Shown: positions 44,585-52,386 of the stretch, piece by piece
Numbering within the stretch: position 1 is the first letter of the stretch
Layout of the letters: each line of letters starts with the position of its first letter
Assembly: GCF_001012825.1 (NCBI RefSeq)
Contig: NZ_LCZJ02000019.1
Span: 62,001-126,000, forward strand
Reading direction: 5' to 3'
DNA length: 64,000 bases
From: Paenibacillus etheri
GTDB taxonomy: Bacteria > Bacillota > Bacilli > Paenibacillales > Paenibacillaceae
Program-made: the position numbers and the translations under genes
The notes under the pieces: model-generated
Seen by the model: only the letters and a program-made list of their open reading frames with translations
Databases searched by the model: none
Told to the model about the DNA's origin: nothing

Positions 44585-44630
44585 TAGCTAGGATCTTAAT
44601 ACTTCACCAACCTAGAGGGGACGATGAGCT

Positions 44631-45446
44631 ATGCCGGAACTGCCGGAAATGGAGAATTATAGAAAGCTGCTTAGTCAGCATATTATAAATGTGCCAATAT
44701 CTGATGTGATCGTGAACAGAGAAAAATCAATTAACATTGAAACAGAAGCTTTTAGAAATGCATTGGTTGGTGCTCGTGTTGTTTTTGTGGAGCGGCGTGC
44801 CAAGTATCTTTTGTTTCATCTTCATGATGGGCGAAGACTACTTATGCATTTGATGCTAGGTGGACTAATTTTTTATGGTACGGAGGAGGAACGTCCGGAT
44901 CGTACCACACAAGTCGAAATTGCATTTGGAGATCATATCCTTTACTTCATAGGACTTCGCTTGGGATATCTACATTTGCTGTCGGTTAAGGAAAGCGAAG
45001 CCACAATGGGTAAGCTTGGACCTGAGCTGTTGGATCGTCGTATGACGCTGGAACGATTCACAGGATTATTAAAGGGACGACGAGGCGCGCTCAAAAGCTT
45101 GCTAGTGAATCAACATGTGATGGCTGGAGTTGGGAATTGCTACGCCGATGAGATTGCATTCGAAGCCAGACTGTTACCTTCTGCACTAGTTCAAAATTTA
45201 ACATCGGAATCTATAGCCCGTCTTTATAAAAGTATCCAAAAAGTACTGACTGAGGCTACTGAAATTGGTGGGTACATGGAAATGCCATTTATGACTGGGG
45301 ATACAGTTACAGGATCATATAATAATCAATGTAAAGTGTATGATCGTGAAGGCGAACCTTGTCTTCGTGATGGGGGAACAATTATCAAAACAGAACTGTC
45401 TGGACGCAAAGTGTTTTATTGCCCGGACTGTCAGCATGACGAATAG
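44631..45446 (+). CDS. Fpg/Nei family DNA glycosylase-AP lyase
   Basis: 271 residues starting MPELPEMENYRKLL, with the catalytic Pro and Glu immediately after Met. A Lys in RRAKYLLFHL corresponds to the conserved lesion-contacting Lys. The helix-two-turn-helix contains NQHVMAGVGNCYADEIAFEA. A C-terminal zinc finger uses CKVYDREGEPC and YCPDCQ. The enzyme excises oxidised bases and nicks the AP site. Sequence divergence from classical MutM (RYMTxGDT-like MPFMTGDTVTG) suggests a paralogue, so I give no symbol. It overlaps the endonuclease IV gene by 11 bases. Confidence 0.92.
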   Translation: MPELPEMENYRKLLSQHIINVPISDVIVNREKSINIETEAFRNALVGARVVFVERRAKYLLFHLHDGRRLLMHLMLGGLIFYGTEEERPDRTTQVEIAFGDHILYFIGLRLGYLHLLSVKESEATMGKLGPELLDRRMTLERFTGLLKGRRGALKSLLVNQHVMAGVGNCYADEIAFEARLLPSALVQNLTSESIARLYKSIQKVLTEATEIGGYMEMPFMTGDTVTGSYNNQCKVYDREGEPCLRDGGTIIKTELSGRKVFYCPDCQHDE

Positions 45447-46293
45447 TCCCAAAATAGGGGCTCATGTCAGCATTCGCGGTGGATATGGGAGAGCTGCCCG
45501 ATTCGCTTGGGAGAGCGGTGCAACATGTTTTCAATATTTCCCTAAAAATCCGCGTAGTTTGAAACTCAAACAGGTGGATGTACGAGATACGAGGGATTGT
45601 GCTCTCTTTTGCCAAGACAAAGGGATTGCTTCGATTGCTCACACACCCTATGGGATTAACATGGCGGCTAGTGTAGATGATGTTACTCCCCGCAAGGTTT
45701 ATGTAGCCTCTCTCTTAAATGATCTAGAGATTGCAGAAGCTTGTGGTTCATTAGGCATCGTTGTTCATTTTGGACACTTTGGTGGAATGGAGCCGTTACA
45801 AGGCTATCAAAATATTATACAATGTATGAATGAAGTACTTCAGTCCTGGGATGGTCGTACTAAGCTGCTTATTGAGAATCAAGCGGGCAACCATGGAACG
45901 GAAGGGATTACGCTTGAAGAACTCGTGAAAGTTCGAGAGCTTAGTCAATTCCCGGAGAAAATAGGATTTTGCTTGGACACCTGTCACGCCTACGCAGCTG
46001 GTATCTGGAACCCTGAGCGAACGGAAGTCTTCCTTGAACGAGGAGAGCAACTCGGATTTTGGCCGCATCTTGTTGCTGTTCATCTTAATGATTCTATGTT
46101 TCCTTTTGACTCAAGACGTGACAGGCACGCTGGAATCGGACAAGGACATATTGGAGAGCAGGGGCTGAAAAGCTTATTGTCCTCCGAGCTTTTACGAAGC
46201 TCAGCTGTTGTCATGGAAACTGAGAAGGGTACGGATGGCAGCCACCGAAAAGAAATTGCTACTGTGCGTGGTTGGTTTGAAGCGGAGGCGTAA
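45436..46293 (+). CDS. Endonuclease IV-type AP endonuclease
   Basis: 285 residues starting MTNSPKIGAHVSIRGGYGRA. The TIM-barrel metal ligands of endonuclease IV are visible: AHVS near the start, VVHFGHFGG, LLIENQAGNHG, GFCLDTCHAYAAG, VAVHLNDSMFPFDS with RDRHAGIGQGHIG, and VMETEKG. It cleaves the backbone 5' to abasic sites. The start ATG 45436 lies within the end of the Fpg-like gene, so glycosylase and AP endonuclease are co-translated and act in successive base-excision steps. Its stop lies 2 bases before the next GTG start. Confidence 0.93.
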   Translation: MTNSPKIGAHVSIRGGYGRAARFAWESGATCFQYFPKNPRSLKLKQVDVRDTRDCALFCQDKGIASIAHTPYGINMAASVDDVTPRKVYVASLLNDLEIAEACGSLGIVVHFGHFGGMEPLQGYQNIIQCMNEVLQSWDGRTKLLIENQAGNHGTEGITLEELVKVRELSQFPEKIGFCLDTCHAYAAGIWNPERTEVFLERGEQLGFWPHLVAVHLNDSMFPFDSRRDRHAGIGQGHIGEQGLKSLLSSELLRSSAVVMETEKGTDGSHRKEIATVRGWFEAEA

Positions 46294-46295
46294 TT

Positions 46296-46640
46296 GTGAT
46301 TCATATCTATATGGATGATCTTAGAAAGGTACCTCAAGGGTTCGCTCTGGCTCGTTCGACGGAAGAATGTCTTCTGATGCTGCGTGAGTGCGAGGTGGAT
46401 ATTTTATCACTGGATTACGATATGGGGCCAGATGATTATTCGGGTGGAGAGGTTGCGAGACGGATCGTACTGGAAGGACTGTTCCCCCGAGAAATCTATT
46501 TGCACACTTCCAGTCTGTGGGGGCGAAGAGAAATGTTTGAGATCTTATACACGGCTAAACCTGAGGGGATGCTTTTGGTAAATGGTCCCCTGAGTTCTGA
46601 TAAGCTTCTAGATATCGCCGAGGAGACGGACTTGAAATGA
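46296..46640 (+). CDS. Receiver-like protein of the cyclic-phosphate-processing (cREC) type
   Basis: 114 residues from GTG 46296, with GGAGG upstream inside the previous gene. It starts IHIYMDDLRKVPQGFALAR, then LSLDYDMGPDDYSGGEVARR and EIYLHTSSLWGRREM. The DDLR and D-x-D arrangement with a later His-Thr-Ser resembles receiver-like proteins proposed to process cyclic phosphates, not classical response regulators. The match is from memory of the family pattern. It overlaps the thioredoxin-like gene by four bases (ATGA). Confidence 0.7.
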   Translation: MIHIYMDDLRKVPQGFALARSTEECLLMLRECEVDILSLDYDMGPDDYSGGEVARRIVLEGLFPREIYLHTSSLWGRREMFEILYTAKPEGMLLVNGPLSSDKLLDIAEETDLK

Positions 46641-46960
46641 AGGAAATGCAGGAAGTGGAATTGGTGGAGGCGCTCAAGATCGCAGGAGAACCGCTTGTAG
46701 TATTCTTACACACTCCACTGTGCGGTACTTGCAAGGCTGCTGAACGAATGTTAGAGGTGGCGGCTCATTTATTGCCAGATGAACTCCAGATGGTTGCAGG
46801 CAATGTGAACATGTTGCCGAATCTGGTAAGACATTATCGTATTACAAGCGTACCTGCACTACTTGTTGCTTCAGCAGACCGCATAGATGATCCGAAAATT
46901 TATTATTCCATGGTTTCAGTTGAACGGGTGCTGGAATACATAAGGGGTGTTATATCATAA
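46637..46960 (+). CDS. Thioredoxin-like protein
   Basis: 107 residues. The fold follows PLVVFLHTPLCGTCKAAERM with a CxxC (Cys-Gly-Thr-Cys) active site and the cis-Pro in RITSVPALLV. The redox Cys pair is intact, so it may act as a disulfide reductase; its partner is unknown. ATGA overlap with the receiver-like gene and immediate junction with the ABC ATPase frame indicate an operon. Confidence 0.87.
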   Translation: MKEMQEVELVEALKIAGEPLVVFLHTPLCGTCKAAERMLEVAAHLLPDELQMVAGNVNMLPNLVRHYRITSVPALLVASADRIDDPKIYYSMVSVERVLEYIRGVIS

Positions 46961-47007
46961 TCATTTCATTACAACATTTATCTCTTCGTAGGGAAGAAAG
47001 CTTAATC

Positions 47008-47742
47008 TTGGACGATGTGTCGTTAGAAGTAAATGAAGGTGAGAACTGGGTCATTTTGGGACGAAATGGTTCTGGTAAAACAACAATCTTAAAGATGATG
47101 ACTGGTTACTTGTTTCCTAGCAAAGGAACTGTAGAAGTGCTGGGTTATAAATATGGGCAATGTGAAATACGTGAAGTTCGTAAAGAAATTGGCTATATCG
47201 GTCCTTCCTTGATGGAAAAGATGAGCTTAAATGATCCGGTGTGGGAGGTCGTAGCTACAGGGGCTTACGCTTATTTGCGTTTTTACGAGACGATCCCTGC
47301 TGAAGTAAAAGAGAAAGCAATCAGCATGCTGGAAGATATGAATCTAGGCAATATGGCATTTCATCCTTTTGGGACCTTATCACAGGGGGAACGTAAAAAA
47401 GCCATGCTGGCAAGATGTCTTATGGCTGATCCTAAACTATTGATTATGGACGAGCCATGTGCCGGCCTTGATCTATATGAAAGGGAAAAAATGCTGGCTG
47501 AAATAGATAAGCTGAGACAGCGTAATGTTTCTGTAGTGTACGTAACTCACCATGTGGAAGAAATTGTTCCGCTGTTTACGCATGTTGCATTAATTCGTGA
47601 GGGTAAGCTTGCTGGATCTGGACCGAAAGAAGAAGTATTAACGAAAGAAATGATCTTGGCCACTTTTGATATTCCTGTTGATGTTGAATGGGATAGCGGT
47701 CGTCCCTGGATTAAAATTAGACCTGGAGGCAAAACGATTTGA
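47008..47742 (+). CDS. ABC transporter ATPase, ModF/YlmA-like
   Basis: Canonical-codon form starting at TTG 47008, 244 residues. Walker A GRNGSGKTT, signature TLSQGERKK, Walker B LLIMDEPCAGLD and H-loop VTHHVEEI are intact. The frame extends upstream as ISLQHLSLRREESLIL, the expected first strand of an ABC domain, to an ATA at 46957 that overlaps the thioredoxin stop (ATAA) and lies 9 bases after AAGGGG. The true start is probably there. No permease is adjacent, and this subgroup often lacks one. The gene overlaps the next by TTGA. Confidence 0.85.
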   Translation: MDDVSLEVNEGENWVILGRNGSGKTTILKMMTGYLFPSKGTVEVLGYKYGQCEIREVRKEIGYIGPSLMEKMSLNDPVWEVVATGAYAYLRFYETIPAEVKEKAISMLEDMNLGNMAFHPFGTLSQGERKKAMLARCLMADPKLLIMDEPCAGLDLYEREKMLAEIDKLRQRNVSVVYVTHHVEEIVPLFTHVALIREGKLAGSGPKEEVLTKEMILATFDIPVDVEWDSGRPWIKIRPGGKTI

Positions 47743-48806
47743 ACGATTTAAGACAAGATACCGAAGAGCAGAACATTGCTCCGGAAGAAGTAGTGTATTC
47801 CCGATATATTTGTACAGCTAACCACGGCTTTGCGCCTTACGCGCAAGAAGAGCTTCGCCGTTTATTCGGTGCTGTGAAGAGTACCTTGTTGCTACCAGGT
47901 GAAATCTTTCTGGCTACATTGCAATGCGAACCAGAGGAAGTAACGCGGCTGCTCACACAGAATCTTCCCATTTTCCTGCGTCATATACAGCCTGTTCAGT
48001 TTCAAGATGAAGGAACCATGGAGGCTCTACAGCGTTTGGCGGTGTATTTAAGTCGTCACACTGAGCTTGAAGGTGAAAAGGTATCCCTGAACGTACGTAA
48101 AGGCGATCCTTCCTTCTGGCAGGACAGTCCAGGAGAACTTCGTGAATGGCTCCAAGAGCAATTGCAGAGCTTAGGCGCAGAATTTACAGTACAAGATCCA
48201 GCCTGGGTTATTTCTGTCTACGCAGACGGGAGTGCCTTATATGCAGGTGTGTCCAGACCTGAAGCGAATTTATCTAGCTGGAATGGCGGTGCCATCCGTT
48301 TTCGTAAGGAAGATGGACAAATCTCACGCGCCAAGTTCAAACTTATGGAGGCCGAGAAGGAGTTTGATATTCCTTTTTACAGCTTCCGAAATGCGTTAGA
48401 TATTGGTGCTTCTCCAGGTGGGTGGACTTCTTTCTTGCTGGAACGTGGAATGAAGGTTACGGCGGTTGACCCTGCATTAATGCATGAATCCCTTCGTAAC
48501 TATCCGGGCTTGAAGATCCTTCGTAAAAACGCTGGAGAAGTGAAGTTCCGCGACAATGAATTTGATCTGCTCGTGTGCGATATGAGCTGGAGTCCTAAAT
48601 TGATGGCGAAGCTTGTAACCGGGCTGCTACACAGCCTGTCGCCGGGTGGGACAGCCATTGTGACCGTAAAACTGATGCATAAGAAACCACTGGCGATGAT
48701 CAAGGAAATTATTGCAATGTTTGAAGGGGAGCGCATGCAGATTCAGCGTGCGAAGCAGCTATTCCATAACCGTGACGAAATTACACTGTATATGATTAAA
48801 TACTAA
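47739..48806 (+). CDS. RlmM-like 2'-O-ribose rRNA methyltransferase
   Basis: 355 residues from TTG 47739. The N-terminal part (about 20-190) resembles a THUMP-type RNA-binding module. The C-terminal RrmJ/FtsJ-fold methyltransferase has DIGASPGGWTSFLLERG as SAM motif I. The Lys-Asp-Lys-Glu tetrad is visible as the Lys of SRAKFKLMEA, the Asp of VCDMSW, the Lys of VTVKL and the Glu of RDEITLYM. Enterobacterial RlmM methylates C2498 of 23S rRNA; the target here is inferred. It is the last gene of the overlapping repair/receiver/redox/ABC array and is followed by a long terminator hairpin. Confidence 0.85.
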   Translation: MNDLRQDTEEQNIAPEEVVYSRYICTANHGFAPYAQEELRRLFGAVKSTLLLPGEIFLATLQCEPEEVTRLLTQNLPIFLRHIQPVQFQDEGTMEALQRLAVYLSRHTELEGEKVSLNVRKGDPSFWQDSPGELREWLQEQLQSLGAEFTVQDPAWVISVYADGSALYAGVSRPEANLSSWNGGAIRFRKEDGQISRAKFKLMEAEKEFDIPFYSFRNALDIGASPGGWTSFLLERGMKVTAVDPALMHESLRNYPGLKILRKNAGEVKFRDNEFDLLVCDMSWSPKLMAKLVTGLLHSLSPGGTAIVTVKLMHKKPLAMIKEIIAMFEGERMQIQRAKQLFHNRDEITLYMIKY

Positions 48807-48832
48807 ATCAAACAAATACTAAATTTCTAAGG

Positions 48833-48906
48833 GAAAGCATCCCGTTATTAACGTTAACCGTCTTTTGCGGTAAGAACGTTAGTAGCGGAAGCTTTCTCTT
48901 TTTTTT
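48833..48906 (+). terminator. Long hairpin terminator of the repair/rlmM-like operon
   Basis: GAAAGC (48833) pairs with GCTTTC (48891-48896). Inner pairs AACGTT/AACGTT and CCG/CGG extend it to a stem of about 28 bp with small bulges around TCTTTTG, followed by eight T. Confidence 0.88.
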
Positions 48907-48925
48907 ACGAAAAGGGGGAGTTAAA

Positions 48926-50428
48926 TTGTATTTTGAGACAAAGCTTAAGATTGGACAGGTTATTGATGACAGATACAGAATTATGGGACTGATTGGTTCA
49001 GGTGGGATGAGTATTGTTTATCTGGCGGATGATATGCGGCTAAAGGGAAAACGATGGGCTGTAAAAGAAAGCTTGTGCTTAAATGAGCTTCATTCTGACA
49101 TCCAAGCAGAAGCCGCTATGTTAATCACGCTAGACCACCCGCGTCTACCGCGTATTGTCGATTTTTATCTTCCAGATCGAGAAGGGTATTCCTATTTAGT
49201 CATGGACTACATTGAAGGCGTGAGCTTGAGTCAGCTAATGAAGGATAATCCCGGACCTTTGCCAAGAAACTTCATTTTTCAGATGGCTAAACAGCTTTTA
49301 GAAGTTCTTCAGTACCTGCATGGTCATCATCCACCGATAATCTATCGTGATCTGAAGCCTTCTAACATCATGTTAACACTGCAAAAAGAACTGATGTTAA
49401 TTGACTTTGGGATCGCTCGAAGCTACAGACGCGGTATCTCCGAAGATACGGTTAAGCTTGGTACGGTTGGCTTCGCGGCACCTGAGCAATATGGAAGTGG
49501 TCAAAGTCAGCCGGTATCCGATTTATATGGACTAGGAGCATTAATTCTCTATATGGCAACTGGAGGGCAATGTAGTCAATGGGAGTTTGGAATGGAGAAT
49601 AGGCTTTATAACCATATGCCATCTGGCATTATTCCAATAATAAGACGCTTATTACGACATCATCCGGAGGAGCGTTATCAGAATGCAGAAGCAGTTCTAC
49701 AGGCGCTAAATCGTGTGGAATCCGAAATGGACAGAGAAATTGATCTAACAATTGCAGTCCCATTTTCTCTGGAAAAGCGAAAAGCTACAGTTATCGCCTT
49801 ACTCGGAGTAGCTTCAGGTCTTGGAACAACACATACTTCGTTAGCGGTGAGTAGCTTACTTGTACAGAAGGGACCAACTGCGTGGGTTGATTTCTCTCCG
49901 AATTCAACGGTATATGACCGTATTCGTAGCATGCTAAATACACAAATTACAGCTGTCGCTTCTAAGAACGAGCAATCTGCTTTTTCATGGAAAGGGGTAC
50001 ATTATTGGAAACGTCCTATTCACGGAAAAATGGCTGATTTGCTGAGAGGCGATTATCAATTTGTAGTGTTGGATCTTGGCGTTGGTGGATATGAAGGGGC
50101 TCTCGATGAGTTCAAATATAGCGATATGCCGATTCTAATTGCCTCAGGTGCAGATTGGCGACTCGAAGATTTACTTCTGTGGATTAGGCGTAACGGTTTA
50201 CAGCCTGAAACGAATTGGAGGGTGGGGTTACCACTCGCAGAACGCTCAACTGCACAACTGTTACAAACCGCTATAGGTACAGATAAGATTTATGGACTAC
50301 CTTTTCAGCAAGATCCATTCAAGCCTAAGGGGAAGTTGGTAGAAGTGATCAATGAAATGTTTGAGGAAATATTAGATGTACCTAATAAGGGGAAGAGCCG
50401 TAGTTTTTTCAAAAGAAAGGCTGAATAA
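48926..50428 (+). CDS. Ser/Thr protein kinase fused to a MinD/ParA-like domain
   Basis: 500 residues from TTG 48926 behind GGGGGAG. Residues 14-270 are a Hanks-type kinase: glycine loop LIGSGGMSIVYLA, Lys in WAVKE, catalytic YRDLKPSNIM (Tyr replaces the usual His), DFGIAR, GFAAPEQYG and SDLYGLG. Residues about 285-480 look like a SIMIBI-class P-loop domain: VIALLGVASGLGTTHTSLA, AWVDFSP, YQFVVLDLGVGG. The P-loop GVASGLGTTHT lacks the usual Lys, so nucleotide hydrolysis is doubtful. There is no membrane segment, PASTA domain or companion phosphatase. Confidence 0.85.
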   Translation: MYFETKLKIGQVIDDRYRIMGLIGSGGMSIVYLADDMRLKGKRWAVKESLCLNELHSDIQAEAAMLITLDHPRLPRIVDFYLPDREGYSYLVMDYIEGVSLSQLMKDNPGPLPRNFIFQMAKQLLEVLQYLHGHHPPIIYRDLKPSNIMLTLQKELMLIDFGIARSYRRGISEDTVKLGTVGFAAPEQYGSGQSQPVSDLYGLGALILYMATGGQCSQWEFGMENRLYNHMPSGIIPIIRRLLRHHPEERYQNAEAVLQALNRVESEMDREIDLTIAVPFSLEKRKATVIALLGVASGLGTTHTSLAVSSLLVQKGPTAWVDFSPNSTVYDRIRSMLNTQITAVASKNEQSAFSWKGVHYWKRPIHGKMADLLRGDYQFVVLDLGVGGYEGALDEFKYSDMPILIASGADWRLEDLLLWIRRNGLQPETNWRVGLPLAERSTAQLLQTAIGTDKIYGLPFQQDPFKPKGKLVEVINEMFEEILDVPNKGKSRSFFKRKAE

Positions 50429-50520
50429 AGCAGTTCACTATGCTTCCTCTTTTCACTCAACTAACTTTTAGTTCAGAGTTGCGTTAAAGTGTGTTAAAAT
50501 ATATATTTATACGTGTTTTG

Positions 50521-50620
50521 AAAAATATAAGAAAGTATAAGTTTCACACTATACTTTATCTTTATATTTCTCGCATAAACGCTTACCGTCCTATAGGGAC
50601 GCCGAAGACGTTTCTGCTTG
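50521..50620 (+). repeat. Hairpin repeat, copy D1
   Basis: Full copy: AATATAAGAAAGTATAAG, then TATACTTTATCTTTATATT, then AAACGCTTACCGTCC with GGGACGCCGAAGACGTTT and ending CTGCTTG. Its second hairpin closely matches copy B. It abuts copy D2 with no spacer. Confidence 0.88.
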
Positions 50621-50717
50621 AAATATAAGAAAGTATAAGCTTCACACTATACTTTATCCTTATATTTTTACGAGAACCGGTTGTCGTCTTTAAAAGACCA
50701 CAACGTCGTTTCTTCTT
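50621..50717 (+). repeat. Hairpin repeat, copy D2
   Basis: Same first half as D1 (AAATATAAGAAAGTATAAGC, ACTATACTTTATCCTTATAT). The terminal hairpin is of the other subtype: GGTTGTCGTCTT pairs with AAGACCACAAC, ending GTCGTTTCTTCTT as in copy E at 59582. Confidence 0.88.
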
Positions 50718-50760
50718 ATTACGCATTATTTAAGTATAGACAGGAGCTTGCGGAGAATTT

Positions 50761-52314
50761 ATGAGTTTACTTACTGTAGAAGACGTTTCCCACAATTTTG
50801 GGGATCGGACATTGTTTAAGAATGTGTCTTTCCGGTTGTTACCTGGAGAGCATGTAGGAATTGTAGGAGCAAATGGCGTAGGGAAATCGACGCTTATGAA
50901 TATTTTGACTGGAAAACTGTTGAAGGATAGTGGTAGAGTGGAGTGGACACCTCGTGTCCGTTACGGCTACTTGGATCAGCATACCATCTTAACGCCTGGT
51001 AAAACCATCCGAGATGTATTGAAGGACGCTTTCTTGCCACTGTTAGAGCTGGAACAGGAAATGCTAACGATAACTGAACAGATGGGCGACGCTTCCCCTG
51101 AAGAGTTAGAGGTGTTACTCGAGCAAATGGGGGACATCCAGGAACAGCTGGACATCGGGGATTTTTATCTAATTGATGTAAAAGTGGAGGAAATGGCGAA
51201 CGGTCTTGGCCTATCTGTCATTGGACTTGACCGTGATGTCGCTTCACTAAGTGGGGGCCAGCGCACAAAAGTCCTGTTGGCGAAGCTTCTGCTTGAGAAA
51301 CCGAATGTACTATTGCTAGACGAGCCTACCAACTATTTGGATGTTGAGCATATCGACTGGTTAACTAACTATTTGAAGCAATATCCATATGCATTTATAT
51401 TGATCTCCCATGATACAGAATTCATGAATAAAGTCGTAAATGTTGTCTATCACCTGGAGTTCGGCAAACTTACTCGTTACACTGCGAACTACGAGAAATT
51501 CTTGAATATGGCCGAGATGAACAAGATCCAACACATTGATGCTTATGAGAAACAACAGGATTTTATCAAAAAACAAGAGGATTTCATTCAGCGTAACAAA
51601 GCTCGTGCCTCCACATCTGGACGGGCGAAGAGCCGTGAGAAACAGCTGGATCGTATGGATCGAATTGATCGACCAGAAGAAGCTGCAAAACCTACCTTTA
51701 AGTTTAAAGAGAGCCGTGCCAGCGGTAAAACAGTCTTCGAAGGCATTGATTTTGAGATTGGTTACGACCGACCGTTGCTTCCTATGCTGAACATGACCAT
51801 TGAACGTGGCGAGAAGATCGCTATAACTGGTTGCAATGGTGTCGGTAAATCGACGCTATTGAAGACCATTCTCGGAGTAATTCCAACATACAGCGGTAAA
51901 ACCTATCTTGGTGATTATCTCAACTCAGCGTACTTCCAACAAGAAGTGAAAGCAGCTAATCTTACACCTATTGAGGATGTCTGGAATGAATTTTCTAGTC
52001 TAACCCAGAATGAAGTGCGTGGACATCTAGCTCGCTGTGGTCTGAAAAATGAGCATATTACTCGACCGCTTAGTATGCTGAGTGGTGGTGAACAAGCTAA
52101 GGTACGTCTTTGTAAGCTGTTGATGCGTGAGAGCAACTGGGTTCTGTTCGATGAACCTACGAATCACCTTGATGTTATTGCCAAGGCTGAGCTGAAGCGG
52201 GCATTGCAAGAATATAAGGGCACAGTCCTGCTCGTCTCCCATGAACCTGATTTCTATGAAGATTGGGTTACGAAAATTTGGGATGTTGAACAATGGTCAG
52301 CTGTACAAGTATAA
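50761..52314 (+). CDS. ABC-F family ATPase (YfmM/YkpA-like)
   Basis: 517 residues with two ABC domains in one chain and no membrane segments. Walker A motifs are GANGVGKST and GCNGVGKST, signatures SLSGGQRTK and MLSGGEQAK, Walker B LLLLDEPTNYLD and VLFDEPTNHLD. The linker between domains is basic and helical (FIQRNKARASTSGRAKSREK), the P-site tRNA interaction motif of ABC-F proteins. Such factors rescue or tune stalled ribosomes; some give antibiotic protection. I place it near Bacillus YfmM by length and motifs. Two hairpin repeats occupy its upstream region. Confidence 0.93.
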   Translation: MSLLTVEDVSHNFGDRTLFKNVSFRLLPGEHVGIVGANGVGKSTLMNILTGKLLKDSGRVEWTPRVRYGYLDQHTILTPGKTIRDVLKDAFLPLLELEQEMLTITEQMGDASPEELEVLLEQMGDIQEQLDIGDFYLIDVKVEEMANGLGLSVIGLDRDVASLSGGQRTKVLLAKLLLEKPNVLLLDEPTNYLDVEHIDWLTNYLKQYPYAFILISHDTEFMNKVVNVVYHLEFGKLTRYTANYEKFLNMAEMNKIQHIDAYEKQQDFIKKQEDFIQRNKARASTSGRAKSREKQLDRMDRIDRPEEAAKPTFKFKESRASGKTVFEGIDFEIGYDRPLLPMLNMTIERGEKIAITGCNGVGKSTLLKTILGVIPTYSGKTYLGDYLNSAYFQQEVKAANLTPIEDVWNEFSSLTQNEVRGHLARCGLKNEHITRPLSMLSGGEQAKVRLCKLLMRESNWVLFDEPTNHLDVIAKAELKRALQEYKGTVLLVSHEPDFYEDWVTKIWDVEQWSAVQV

Positions 52315-52327
52315 AATCGTCATACTC

Positions 52328-52365
52328 CCGGGGAATAGCAGACTTTCTGCTGTTCTCCGGTTTTT
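52328..52365 (+). terminator. Intrinsic terminator after the ABC-F gene
   Basis: CCGGGGAATAGCAGA and TCTGCTGTTCTCCGG pair around CTT, followed by TTTTT. Confidence 0.9.
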
Positions 52366-52386
52366 AGATACGGGGAGGGGAATCGA

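Noticed and set aside
50521-50717. Tandem repeat considered as a CRISPR array
   Set aside because: Only two units of about 100 bp with no unique spacers and no cas genes; it is the hairpin repeat family.
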